Shown here in pieces: positions 10,943 through 19,949 of a stretch of DNA of 64,000 nt. Under the pieces are notes generated by a model. The model searched no databases and was not told where the DNA came from. It was given only the letters and a program-made list of their open reading frames with translations. Origin of the DNA: Tetranychus cinnabarinus (Eukaryota > Arthropoda > Arachnida > Trombidiformes > Tetranychidae); the NCBI GenBank assembly GCA_022266195.1, contig WHVY01000002.1, positions 2,681,001 to 2,745,000 of the forward strand, given 5' to 3'. The position numbers and the translations under genes were made by a program. How positions within the stretch are numbered: position 1 is the first letter of the stretch; each line of letters starts with the position of its first letter.

Positions 10943-12702
10943 TGGTGAAGATCACCCTCTACATAAACAAATTAGCTCATTAACTGAACAATTGACAAAT
11001 CTAACTGAACAATTTGAATGTATTCAAATGAATTTAGAGTCTAGAAGAAGAGAAAGAGATTTTAGTCGAAACGATAATCGATATCGACAAACAACCTATC
11101 AATATCAGGCCCCTCAGCCTCGACTAACCTATCAACCACGTTATCCAAATCAATCGTATCCAAACCCATCTTATTCAAACCAACCTTATCAGAACAGGTA
11201 TCAACCTCGATACCAACCTCCATATACACAAACTGAACCCAAAAGAGTAAATTTTACGCCAGACGAAAACTCAATGAACCTCAATCAAAGCTTACACTGT
11301 TACCAGTGTAATGGTGTAGGGCATAAGAAAACTGATTGCCCGAGTAGACCAGTAGCACCTAGAAGCGCTGGTTGGTCAAGGGAAACCAATGTTGGAGAAT
11401 CTTGGCGTTCTCCACATTATTCTCGAAGACAGGCTTATGAAGAACAACCTCAGACTTCTTCTAGCTATCGAAGAAGGGGTTACACCCCTGATAAAAATTT
11501 GAGTAAATCTCCTCCAAGATCGATGCGACCTCCAAGAGAAGAATCGCCTTCAACTTCTACAGCACGTAGAAGATACCGCTCGCCTAGCCCTAGAGCTAGG
11601 CGTAGATCTAAATCAAGATCTAAATCTCCTACCAATGAAAGAAAAACAAAGGTAGTAAAAGCAGTATATAGAGGTTATTCAGATGAAGAAGATAATGATG
11701 ACGGTGATGTCAGAAGACAAGTTTTGTCCATTATTAGTAAAATACATAAACGCAAGAGAGATCTAACTTTTGCAAACATGAAAATAAAAGGTAAAACTGT
11801 TGAGTGCCTCGTTGACACAGGATCACAAATCACAATCCTTACTAAAGAAATAATTAATAAATTAGAACTAGACTATTCAAAATATAAAGGTCCAACAAAT
11901 TTAACAGCAGGAAACGCTCCTTTGAATGTTCTAGGTGAAACTTACCAGAACATCATTATTTATGATGCATTGAATGAAGTGGAGATAAAAACTCCAATAA
12001 TCATTTTGAATCAACTTCCTTGCAACATCAAAGGAATAATTGGATTTGATGTTTTACAAACAGGTAAATTCTGGATTGATTGTGAAAACGCTAAGTTAGT
12101 AATTAATCAAGCGCCAGTAAGAAAAATCAAATTGCTAGAAAAGGCCTTGGCCAAATTATTAGCTGAAAGAGACGATAATTCTACAGTTTCAACTAGAATG
12201 AGTGAAAGATCAAGCATTACATACCCCGGTGATTTTGGGGACAATTTTTCACTCATTAGTGAATCAAAACCATCAGTAAAAGAGTTAATAGTTAGTAGTA
12301 TGATACAAGAATTGAAGCTTGAAGTTAACAATGAAATAAAACGAGAAACTAGAAGAAATTTGGAAAAATTAATTGCAAAATATAGACCTGCTTTTGCAGC
12401 AACTGCAAAAGAATTAGGGTTTTCCAATGTCTTCGTGCATCAAATAAACACAGGTAACCACCCTCCTATTTCACAAAAGCCTTACAGAATGTCAGAAGAA
12501 AAACGGAAAATAGCAGAAAAATCAATAAACGAGTTAATCGATGAAGGCATCGTTGTTCCTTCTTGTTCCCCTTGGGCTTCACCAATTGTTTTGGTTGCTA
12601 AGAAGGGAACCGAAGAAGTTCGACTTTGTGTAGATTACCGCAAATTGAATGAAATTACAGTGAAAGATAAATTCCCTTTACCAAACATTCAAGATTACTT
12701 AG
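10932..12702 (+). CDS. gag-pol: element A Gag C-terminus, protease and start of RT
   Basis: The frame is open from about 10932. In order: a Tyr/Pro/Gln-rich stretch; a CCHC zinc knuckle CYQCNGVGHKKTDC (about 11299-11340); a serine/arginine-rich segment with repeated RSPSPR, RRRSKSRSKSP (about 11500-11640); an aspartic protease core CLVDTGSQITIL (about 11806); then the RT N-terminus with SPWASPIVLVAKK and LCVDYRKLNEITVKD. The RT is cut at PNIQDYL by the insertion at 12703. The SR-like segment is unusual for a Gag. Element B has a basic but less clear SR region at the same place. Confidence 0.85.
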
Positions 12703-12990
12703 GGCTATTCTGCATATTACGAACCCCGTTTGATTTTGATGAAACTTGGTGTACATACTCATTTTGTCATGAGATTTCGATTTATGAAGTCTCTACTTGC
12801 GGAAATGCTTACTTCCGGAGATACCGGAAGTGGCTCATATCTCAGGACTGTGTATAGTTGGCCTGACATAGATCATATATTTGAATAGTTCACGTAGAGT
12901 TCTACACAGATGTAAAATTTCATGCAAATCGGCGCATGCGCAGAAAAAAAATTCGAGAAAAACGGCCAAAAATAAGGCATTTTAAGCAAA
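12703..12990 (+). repeat. left terminal inverted repeat of foldback element
   Basis: It is matched in reverse complement by roughly 14008-14295, for example GAACCCCGTTTGATTTTGAT near the end and CGGCGCATGCGCAGAAAAAA near 12935. The two arms are nearly identical except in the outermost ten bases. Confidence 0.85.
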
Positions 12991-13303
12991 AATGGTCAGA
13001 ATGAGTGATATAGAGTCTAACTCAACCATAAGATAGGAGAATGTGATTGCCAAAAATGATTTGCATGCTCGCATCGTCCATACATCAGTTTTAGGTCTCG
13101 CCACGCAAGGAATTTGGCTGATTCATATTGCAAGAAATGGAAAGCCTAGAAAAAAGGCAAAAAAAATGTAGATTGAACATCAAAGCTCACGTAGAGACAC
13201 GCAGCACGCCATAAAAGTGCTGCGATTACAGTCACAACGAATAGAATCCATGCTTTACTACTATACAAGCAAACTGGGTTTGCAGCTATGTAGCAGGCCA
13301 GTA

Positions 13304-13406
13304 GGGTTTGGGAAAGCCCCACCCCCACCCCCTGCCCTAGGATACATCGGCGCGGAGCGCCGATGTATCCTAGGGCAGGGGGTGGGGGTGGGGCTTTCCC
13401 AAACCC
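13304..13406. repeat. perfect 50-bp-arm palindrome
   Basis: Arms 13304-13353 and 13357-13406 are exact reverse complements around a 3-base loop GGA. The arm begins GGGTTTGGGAAAGCCCCA and is very GC-rich in an otherwise AT-rich window. Confidence 0.95.
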
Positions 13407-14007
13407 GCTCGGCTGCTTCGCAGCCTCGCAAGTGGCCCCCACTTGTGTTAGCCCATCTAACATATTAACATTATCACACCCTACTTATCTTACTGTGATA
13501 CCTCACCATACCAAGCACTACTACCTAAGCACTAAGTACATCAACCTACCATACCCTACGATGTCCTGCCTCTTCATGCGCTTACCTACCTGACCAACGT
13601 ATCCTGCCTTACTGTACTCAAGCTTACCATTGCATACTATGCCTTACCGTATGATACCTACTCTACTCTAACTCTCTACTCTTACCTACCCTACTCTAAC
13701 CTACGCTACTCTAACCCATCCTACTCTAACCTGCACTAACTTAACTACGCTAAATTAACCTAATATCCCTTACTCTACATTAGCCGGGCCATGCCTAGCA
13801 TATCATGAATTTTAACATGCAATTCTATGGAAAATTTTTACATTTTTCAGGGGTATGCAACCTAATTTCCTAATTCTAACTTAGCTGTTGGCAATATTCA
13901 TGATCAGATATCCCGCAACAGTTACACTTACATACAACATGATGTGTACTATCGAATGATATCCTATTGATATGGTTGCGGTTAACTAATAAGTGCTTAG
14001 AGAGGAA

Positions 14008-14295
14008 GATCTGCAAAAATGCCTTATTTTTGGCCGTTTTTCTCGAATTTTTTTCTGCGCATGCGCCGATTTGCATGAAATTTTACATCTGTGTAGAACT
14101 CTACGTGAACTATTCAAATATATGATCTATGTCAGGCCAACTATACACAGTCCTGAGATATGAGCCACTTCCGGTATCTCCGGAAGTAAGCATTTCCGCA
14201 AGTAGAGACTTCATAAATCGAAATCTCATGACAAAATAAGTATGTACACCAAGTTTCATCAAAATCAAACGGGGTTCGTAATATGCAGTCTTACC
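14008..14295 (-). repeat. right terminal inverted repeat of foldback element
   Basis: Reverse complement of 12703-12990. It ends GTAATATGCAGTCTTACC, followed by the second TTACTTAG copy. Confidence 0.85.
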
Positions 14296-15019
14296 TTACT
14301 TAGATAGTCTTCAGGGAATGAAATATTTTACCCTACTGGATTTGAGATCAGGTTACCATCAAATGGCATTAGATCCAGCAGACCAACCTAAAACAGCTTT
14401 TGTTACACCTAGTGGTCTTTATGAATATACTAGACTTCCCTTTGGTCTAGCAAATGGACCCTCATCATTCATGAGAATGATGAGCATTGTCTTGGGAGGA
14501 TTAATTTATAACACTTGTTTGATTTTCATTGATGATCTACTTATTTTTTCGAAAAATGAAGAAGAACATTTAGAACGACTTGAAACTATCTTCAGGCGAC
14601 TAATTAGGGCAGGATTAACTCTTAAACCGAATAAATGCTCCTTCTATAAACAAAAAATACTTTACTTAGGACATATTGTTAGCGAACAGGGACAAGAAGT
14701 AGACCCTGAGAAAATCCAAAAAGTCCAACAATTTCCAACTCCACGAACTGTCAGGGACATTAAATCTTTTGTCGCTTTATGTTCTTATTATCGAAGATTC
14801 ATAAAAGACTTTGCTTTGATTGCTAGACCACTGACTAATTTAACTAGAAAGGATTTACCTTTTGAGTGGGGTCCTGCACAGGAAAACGCTTTCAATGAGT
14901 TGAAAACGAAACTAACAACACCTCCTGTTCTTGCTCATTATGACCCTAATAAACAAACTCAACTAAGAGTTGATGCTTCAGGTTATAGTTTTAGGAGCGA
15001 TTCTTTTACAGAAAAGTGA
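14296..15019 (+). CDS. pol: element A RT C-terminal part to RNase H start
   Basis: RT resumes right after the foldback element (DSLQGMKYFTLLDLRSGYHQ). It shows the catalytic FIDD box (LIFIDDLLIF, about 14520-14545), the LPFGLANGPSSF motif, the thumb (LGHIVSEQGQEVDPEK) and the connection to RNase H (VALCSYYRRFIKDFA). The frame breaks within the first RNase H motif (VDASG) at a T run near 14985-14995, and the rest of pol continues in the next frame from 14970. Element B reads through without a break here. Confidence 0.85.
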
Positions 15020-17279
15020 TAATGGGTGGCATCCAATCGCCTTTGCGAGCAGAATCCTTAGAGGAGCTGAACTCAATTATCCGATCTCGGATAAAGAGTG
15101 TTTAGCTATTGTATGGGCAGTTCAAAAATTTAGAGTATATTTAGAAGGAATAAAATTTGAGGTGGTGACGGATCATTGTGCACTTTGTCACATTCACTCA
15201 AAAAAGAATTTACCCGCCAGATTACAACGTTATGCGATGGCTTTACAGTCATTTGATTTCACTGTTACTTATAAATCAGGGAAAAAACACGCAGATGTAG
15301 ATTGCCTGTCACGTTACCCTATTGCAGATATTCCCGTAGACAATCTTAAAGATGAATGCGAGGAACTATTTACTATGTTAGTTGAGGAAACTACTGCAGA
15401 AAATTTTGATTTGATTACAAAACAACGACAAGACCCTAGATGTAGTAAAATATTAAATCAAATGGAAAATTTAGCTAATTTAGCCCCTAAAGAAACAAAA
15501 CGTATGAATCGTTTTAAAATAGAAAATGGAACCTTATATAGATTAACAACCAATCATTATGGAGAAACTTGGAACATCGTTCTCCCTAGAGAACTAATTC
15601 CGAAAGTTCTGTCAGAATACCACGACGCAATGATTTCTGGTCATCCTGGTCTGTTTTCAACTTACAATAAAATTAAACAATTTTATTGGTGGCCACAGAT
15701 GACTAAAGACATTACAAACCATGTTAAAAATTGCTTTACTTGTCAATTAGACAAACGAGGAAGTGGAACTTTAGAAGCTCCTTTACAATCTATCGTTGTT
15801 AATAATGCATTTGATAAAATTGGAATAGACTTAGTTGGTCCGTTACCAAAGTCTTACGGTCAGCAATACATTGTTGTCTGTACGGACTACTTTACTAGAT
15901 GGATAGAAGTAGAAGCTATCGGTGATTTGATGGCTGAAACAATTGCGGAATTTTTAGTTAATAAAATCTTCCTTCGTCATGGTTGTCCAAAAACAATCCT
16001 GAGTGATCAAGGTAGAAACTTTATCTCTTCCATTGTTGGAGAAGTTAAAAATTTTATGGGAAGTAAACAGTCCTTCTCAACATCTTATCATCCAGCAACA
16101 AATGGTTTGACTGAGAAAGCTAATCAAACCGTTTGTACAATGTTAACACACTATTGTCAGAATGATAACCGTAAAAAATGGGCAAGATTAATCCCGGTGA
16201 TGGGATTTGCTTACAACACTAGCGTTAATAAATCTACCAAAAGTTCTCCCTTTTACCTATTGTATGGAAGACACCCTGTTCTACCAATAGACATTATTTT
16301 AAATACGAAAACGTTCAAAAGTTTACCAAAAACAGTTAGAGAATCCATTTCAAAATGGCCTCAATTACGAGATCAAGCCAGACTTTACTCGATAGAATCA
16401 AAAGAAAACCAGAAAATTCAACACGATATGAAAAAACTTAGAGATTTCAATGTAGGAGAAGAAGTAATGTATAGAATTTATCAAGGATCAAAGAAGTTAA
16501 CTCCCAAATTCTCAGGTCCATACAAAATCATAGAAAAGTTAGGAAAAACAACCTACAGAATTCTACCCTTAGGAGAAAAGGGAAAAATAAAAAGGGCTCA
16601 TGGAAGCCAACTTAAACCTTTCCATAGACCAATACAAAGTTCACAAAAGGAAACTAGTATTAATAGAGTAGAAAAAATAAAACCTTATCGCTCTTCCTTA
16701 TCAACGTCCTTAATACTTTTAATGGGACTAATTTGCTTAGTAGCTGGGCAAATTAACCCTTTCATAACTGGAGATACAATCTTATGGAAAGAAACAGAAC
16801 ACAAACCTAGAAAAGCAACACAAGAAATAAGAATAATTTTAGCCTTCTCAAATCCTTGCAAAGAAATGCTAACTTATGACAGCGACGAATGGGGCAAAAT
16901 AACAAATAAATCAAACCCCAAATACGGATGTCCTTTAAATAACCGCGTATGTCCATACGTGAGAACTTCTTTACATGCTCTAGAAGGGTATTGCTCTGAA
17001 TTTATTGACACGAAATATATTCAACCGATTAGATTCATCCCGCAAATTACAGCTAAGGAAGATAGATCTCCACAGTTAATAAAAAGAGAACTTCTTACTG
17101 CGATAGCTGTTGGGTCAACAGCTATTGTGGTGGGCGGTGTGGTACTTACAGGAGTAGCATACATGTATAAAAGTGTCATGACACCTGACATCGATTTTAA
17201 ACCCGTGTTGGAAGCCATTACAAAACAAGATGAAGAATACAAGAAAGCAATGAAAACACAGTTTGACCATTTAGTCTGA
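14970..17279 (+). CDS. pol-env: element A RNase H, integrase and Env N-terminal part in one frame
   Basis: RNase H shows SDKECLAIVWAV and VTDHCAL. Integrase has the HHCC zinc-binding module (YHDAMISGHPG..CFTCQ), then D (GIDLVGP), D (LSDQGRNF) and E (NGLTEKAN), so the DDE triad is present. After the integrase C-terminal domain there is no stop. The same frame runs into a hydrophobic signal-like stretch near residues 577-595, a Cys-containing ectodomain, a basic KR site near residue 705 and a hydrophobic fusion-peptide-like segment (about 708-733). It ends at a stop at 17277, where the frame changes and Env continues in 17308-18294. An in-frame Pol-Env join is unusual for gypsy-type elements. 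Confidence 0.82.
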   Translation: MMLQVIVLGAILLQKSDNGWHPIAFASRILRGAELNYPISDKECLAIVWAVQKFRVYLEGIKFEVVTDHCALCHIHSKKNLPARLQRYAMALQSFDFTVTYKSGKKHADVDCLSRYPIADIPVDNLKDECEELFTMLVEETTAENFDLITKQRQDPRCSKILNQMENLANLAPKETKRMNRFKIENGTLYRLTTNHYGETWNIVLPRELIPKVLSEYHDAMISGHPGLFSTYNKIKQFYWWPQMTKDITNHVKNCFTCQLDKRGSGTLEAPLQSIVVNNAFDKIGIDLVGPLPKSYGQQYIVVCTDYFTRWIEVEAIGDLMAETIAEFLVNKIFLRHGCPKTILSDQGRNFISSIVGEVKNFMGSKQSFSTSYHPATNGLTEKANQTVCTMLTHYCQNDNRKKWARLIPVMGFAYNTSVNKSTKSSPFYLLYGRHPVLPIDIILNTKTFKSLPKTVRESISKWPQLRDQARLYSIESKENQKIQHDMKKLRDFNVGEEVMYRIYQGSKKLTPKFSGPYKIIEKLGKTTYRILPLGEKGKIKRAHGSQLKPFHRPIQSSQKETSINRVEKIKPYRSSLSTSLILLMGLICLVAGQINPFITGDTILWKETEHKPRKATQEIRIILAFSNPCKEMLTYDSDEWGKITNKSNPKYGCPLNNRVCPYVRTSLHALEGYCSEFIDTKYIQPIRFIPQITAKEDRSPQLIKRELLTAIAVGSTAIVVGGVVLTGVAYMYKSVMTPDIDFKPVLEAITKQDEEYKKAMKTQFDHLV

Positions 17280-17307
17280 TGTCATAACTGGTTCAAATAC
17301 TCAGTTA

Positions 17308-18294
17308 ATGACGATGCAAAAATTCAATGACAGTATAAAACAATCAAGACCAACAATAGATCGTAACTTCTTTAAGTCTCTAAAAATAGATCTGCAGTGT
17401 GACGATTGTGACCTATCAGTGATTGAAAAAATTTCAGTAAAAGTTCACAATGACAATAAATATCCAATATTAAGTTTGAACTTCACAACCTTTAGGCAAG
17501 ACCAGGTTACAAAAATCTTTCAAGCGGACCCATTTTTGTTATATAAAACCAATGCGACACATACATGTAAAATTAAATACAAAGGACCAGAATACCTATT
17601 AGTAAATACCACCACATACCAGTTCTGTGACATTGAGGAAAGTGAGTTGAAGTCACCAAACCCTATTTTCACCAAAGTGTCAACTTGCCCAAATAAGTTC
17701 AATAAAACACAGCTCTGGAGAGATGAGCATTGTGTATCTAGAAACGTAAATGAAACCATTGTGGCTGAAAAAATCCAAGTTAAAAATATGGGTGATCATT
17801 ATTTGATTCATTGTGCAGGACATAAAATTGAAATATACTCAGGTACCTATTCATGTCCGAATCAGGTTATCAAACTATCAAAATATACCAATTTCAGTAT
17901 TGATGACATGAAGTATACTTCCAACAATTTTTTCATTTACGTTAGGGGTCCCAGAGTAACTGAACATACTCAAGCAATAAATTTAAAACTATTTCAACCA
18001 ACTTATCAAGAAATCAATATACCAACATTAGAATTTGAACTCCTAGATGCAGCTCATGAGAAAGTACTTTCTAGTTTCGAGAAAATCACTCTTACTTGGA
18101 AATTCGATTATGTTAAATGGATTTCAATTTCATTATTAGTAACCATTTGCTTCTTGTTATGTTCTCTTAGCGTACGTTTTATGTTCACCCCAAAGCGAAC
18201 TGTATACTCAATAGTTTACGATGAGAGGGATAACAGAGATAAAACAAAAGATAAAAGAAAACCAGAAGTGATACCTTTACATAAATGTTATTAA
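17308..18294 (+). CDS. env: element A Env-like glycoprotein, C-terminal part
   Basis: 328 codons, frame open from about 17275. It has several N-x-S/T sequons, paired cysteines (CDDC; YSCPNQVIKLS, which matches ASCPDQVIKVS in element B), and one C-terminal transmembrane helix near residues 271-293, followed by a basic cytoplasmic tail. It is therefore the membrane-anchored subunit of a class I-like retroelement glycoprotein. It is separated from its N-terminal part by a frame change near 17262-17278, so this copy is broken. Confidence 0.75.
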   Translation: MTMQKFNDSIKQSRPTIDRNFFKSLKIDLQCDDCDLSVIEKISVKVHNDNKYPILSLNFTTFRQDQVTKIFQADPFLLYKTNATHTCKIKYKGPEYLLVNTTTYQFCDIEESELKSPNPIFTKVSTCPNKFNKTQLWRDEHCVSRNVNETIVAEKIQVKNMGDHYLIHCAGHKIEIYSGTYSCPNQVIKLSKYTNFSIDDMKYTSNNFFIYVRGPRVTEHTQAINLKLFQPTYQEINIPTLEFELLDAAHEKVLSSFEKITLTWKFDYVKWISISLLVTICFLLCSLSVRFMFTPKRTVYSIVYDERDNRDKTKDKRKPEVIPLHKCY

Positions 18295-18629
18295 AATAAA
18301 TTTTGGGAAATAATCATGGTGATGGGAAATGATAAAATTGAATAAAAACAAAAAAAACACAAAATTCAAAAACAAAACAAAAAACTAATAAGACAAAAAA
18401 CCGCCCGGTGATTGGGCTACAAAAAAAAACACTAACTAAATTCTATTAATGACAAAGCTAAAAGATAAAAGTGAAAGCCCGGTGAGTGGGCTGAAAAAAA
18501 AAGAAAATAATAAATTTAAGTGCCCGGTGATTGGGCTAAGTTTAAAGTGACCAGAGATAGGTCATAAATAAAAGTCCCGGTGATTGGGACTGATTAATCA
18601 TTTTCTTTTCTTCTCTTTTATCTAACAGG
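18295..18629 (+). promoter_or_regulatory. element A env-ORF3 spacer: hairpin cluster and splice acceptor
   Basis: Four GGTGAT/GGTGAGT-loop hairpins lie at 18403-18417 (GCCC/GGGC), 18476-18492 (AGCCC/GGGCT), 18522-18536 (GCCC/GGGC) and 18573-18591 (AGTCCC/GGGACT). A related TGACC-AGAGATA-GGTCA hairpin is near 18547. The spacer ends in a long pyrimidine tract and TCTAACAG (18600-18628), a near-ideal splice acceptor one base before the ORF3 ATG. Confidence 0.75.
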
Positions 18630-19841
18630 ATGGAGAGGAATCAGCCGAGATGGAGAAATCCTAAGTACGCAGATGGAGATAATGAAAAGAAACCTATTTT
18701 ACTGTATCAACATTATTTGATCCTGTCTTGCTATGCTTGGAATTTTGTTAATGGTTATGGAGTTTTTAAGAAAAAGATCGAAGGATGTAAGATGTCAGGT
18801 ACACCTCCCAAGATGCATCAATATACTAAATTAACCGTAACTGCACATACAAAAGGAGCAATAAATCGAGCGCACAATTATTTGATTCAAGAAATCAAAG
18901 AGATAGCTAAAAGAATTAAGCAGAAAACAGGAAGATCTCGATGGATTTCATTGACTCCTATTCCCTTATTCCATTGCAGTTTATGCTTTAAACCAGACCA
19001 CCATAAGACTAAGTGTGAAAATTGTTCCTTTTGCTCTAAAAACACACACCTTAGAAAAAACTGTCCAGAGCTAATTAAAAGAGTCGGACAAATCACTCTA
19101 CAAATCCAACCTGTCATCAAACCTATTAACGCCCGCAGAGAAGAAAGACGACAATTTCGACGCAAACTAAGAAGAGAATTTACAGGAAATATTTGGTACA
19201 AGATACCTGGAAAATATGACCCGAGAATCCTAGAGAAATTAGAACCAATTGGTTCTCCACCTTTGCCTACTTTATCATTAGACATGGAAGGAAATGGAAG
19301 TGGAGGTGTTGGTAATATTCACATATCTGGATGGTTCGGAAATATAATTAGAATTCAAACAATTTATTATGCCGAAGTTAAGTCCGAAAATTCGTTTTAT
19401 TCAAATACCAAAATCACAGGACTGCAACCTATCGATTTAGCAACAGGTCTACCTTTTCATCAAGTCCGTTCAACCGTCCTTAACATACTAAGAGGGAAAA
19501 GAGTAATTACACAAGGAGATGGCGACTTACGATTATTAAAATTTACTCCAACTCACCTAATGGATAATGATATTATCTGGATTGATTTGCAATCGTTATG
19601 GCCTGGTCAACAACCGTTAGGATTAACTTATGTTGATAAATTCTTTTTCCCTGAAAATCCTAAACTTAAACGTGACGATCCAACGAACACAATCGCTAGA
19701 CATTCACCAGAAAGAGATGCCAGAGTGACTTTAAGAGGATATATGGAATATTTAAAATTAGCAGACTACATAAACTACGTCCCGACTTCGGAGACCATAA
19801 GAAAAATGGTCAACGCCAATCTATCTATAAATGATTGGTGA
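18630..19841 (+). CDS. element A ORF3: zinc-knuckle protein with DEDDh exonuclease-like domain
   Basis: 403 codons from ATG 18630, directly after a strong splice acceptor. Two CCHC knuckles (CSLCFKPDHHKTKC and CSFCSKNTHLRKNC) are followed by a very basic linker. The C-terminal half shows the three motifs of DEDDh 3'-5' exonucleases (RNase T / REXO / ISG20 group): Exo I LSLDMEG (D218, E220), Exo II VITQGDGDLRLL (D299) and Exo III RHSPERDARVTL (H358, D363). All five catalytic positions look present. Homologous ORFs occupy the same position in element B (degenerate motifs) and element C. The predicted role is RNA or DNA 3'-end degradation or trimming; the substrate is unknown. I know of no standard gypsy gene of this kind. 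Confidence 0.78.
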   Translation: MERNQPRWRNPKYADGDNEKKPILLYQHYLILSCYAWNFVNGYGVFKKKIEGCKMSGTPPKMHQYTKLTVTAHTKGAINRAHNYLIQEIKEIAKRIKQKTGRSRWISLTPIPLFHCSLCFKPDHHKTKCENCSFCSKNTHLRKNCPELIKRVGQITLQIQPVIKPINARREERRQFRRKLRREFTGNIWYKIPGKYDPRILEKLEPIGSPPLPTLSLDMEGNGSGGVGNIHISGWFGNIIRIQTIYYAEVKSENSFYSNTKITGLQPIDLATGLPFHQVRSTVLNILRGKRVITQGDGDLRLLKFTPTHLMDNDIIWIDLQSLWPGQQPLGLTYVDKFFFPENPKLKRDDPTNTIARHSPERDARVTLRGYMEYLKLADYINYVPTSETIRKMVNANLSINDW

Positions 19842-19949
19842 AACCTTATCAAATTCACCTTATCCATTGCATTAATTCATATTATTACTAACCCATATTT
19901 TAGTTTGTATCTTGCAGAACGAGGACGTTCTTTTGGTGCCCCGGTCAAC

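Larger units (their letters stand above)
12703..14295. mobile_element. foldback DNA transposon inserted in element A pol
   Basis: 1593 bases flanked by the 8-base direct repeat TTACTTAG (12695-12702 and 14296-14303). Terminal inverted repeats of about 280 bases start GG..A..CTGCATATTACGAACCCCG. The middle holds a GC-rich perfect palindrome (13304-13406) and a CTACTCTAAC-type simple array (about 13650-13770). No transposase ORF is visible, so it is non-autonomous. The 8-base duplication fits hAT-, P- or Merlin-like classes, but the termini do not let me choose. Confidence 0.88.

Noticed and set aside
10925..10992. Programmed +1 frameshift between the two Gag frames of element A
   Set aside because: Element B Gag is uninterrupted here, and the break falls in the middle of Gag at a homopolymer, so an indel is simpler.
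13146..13593. Pro- and Gly-rich open frames on both strands around 13.2-13.6 kb
   Set aside because: They are translations of the GC-rich palindrome; the mirrored peptide on both strands is an artefact of the inverted repeat.
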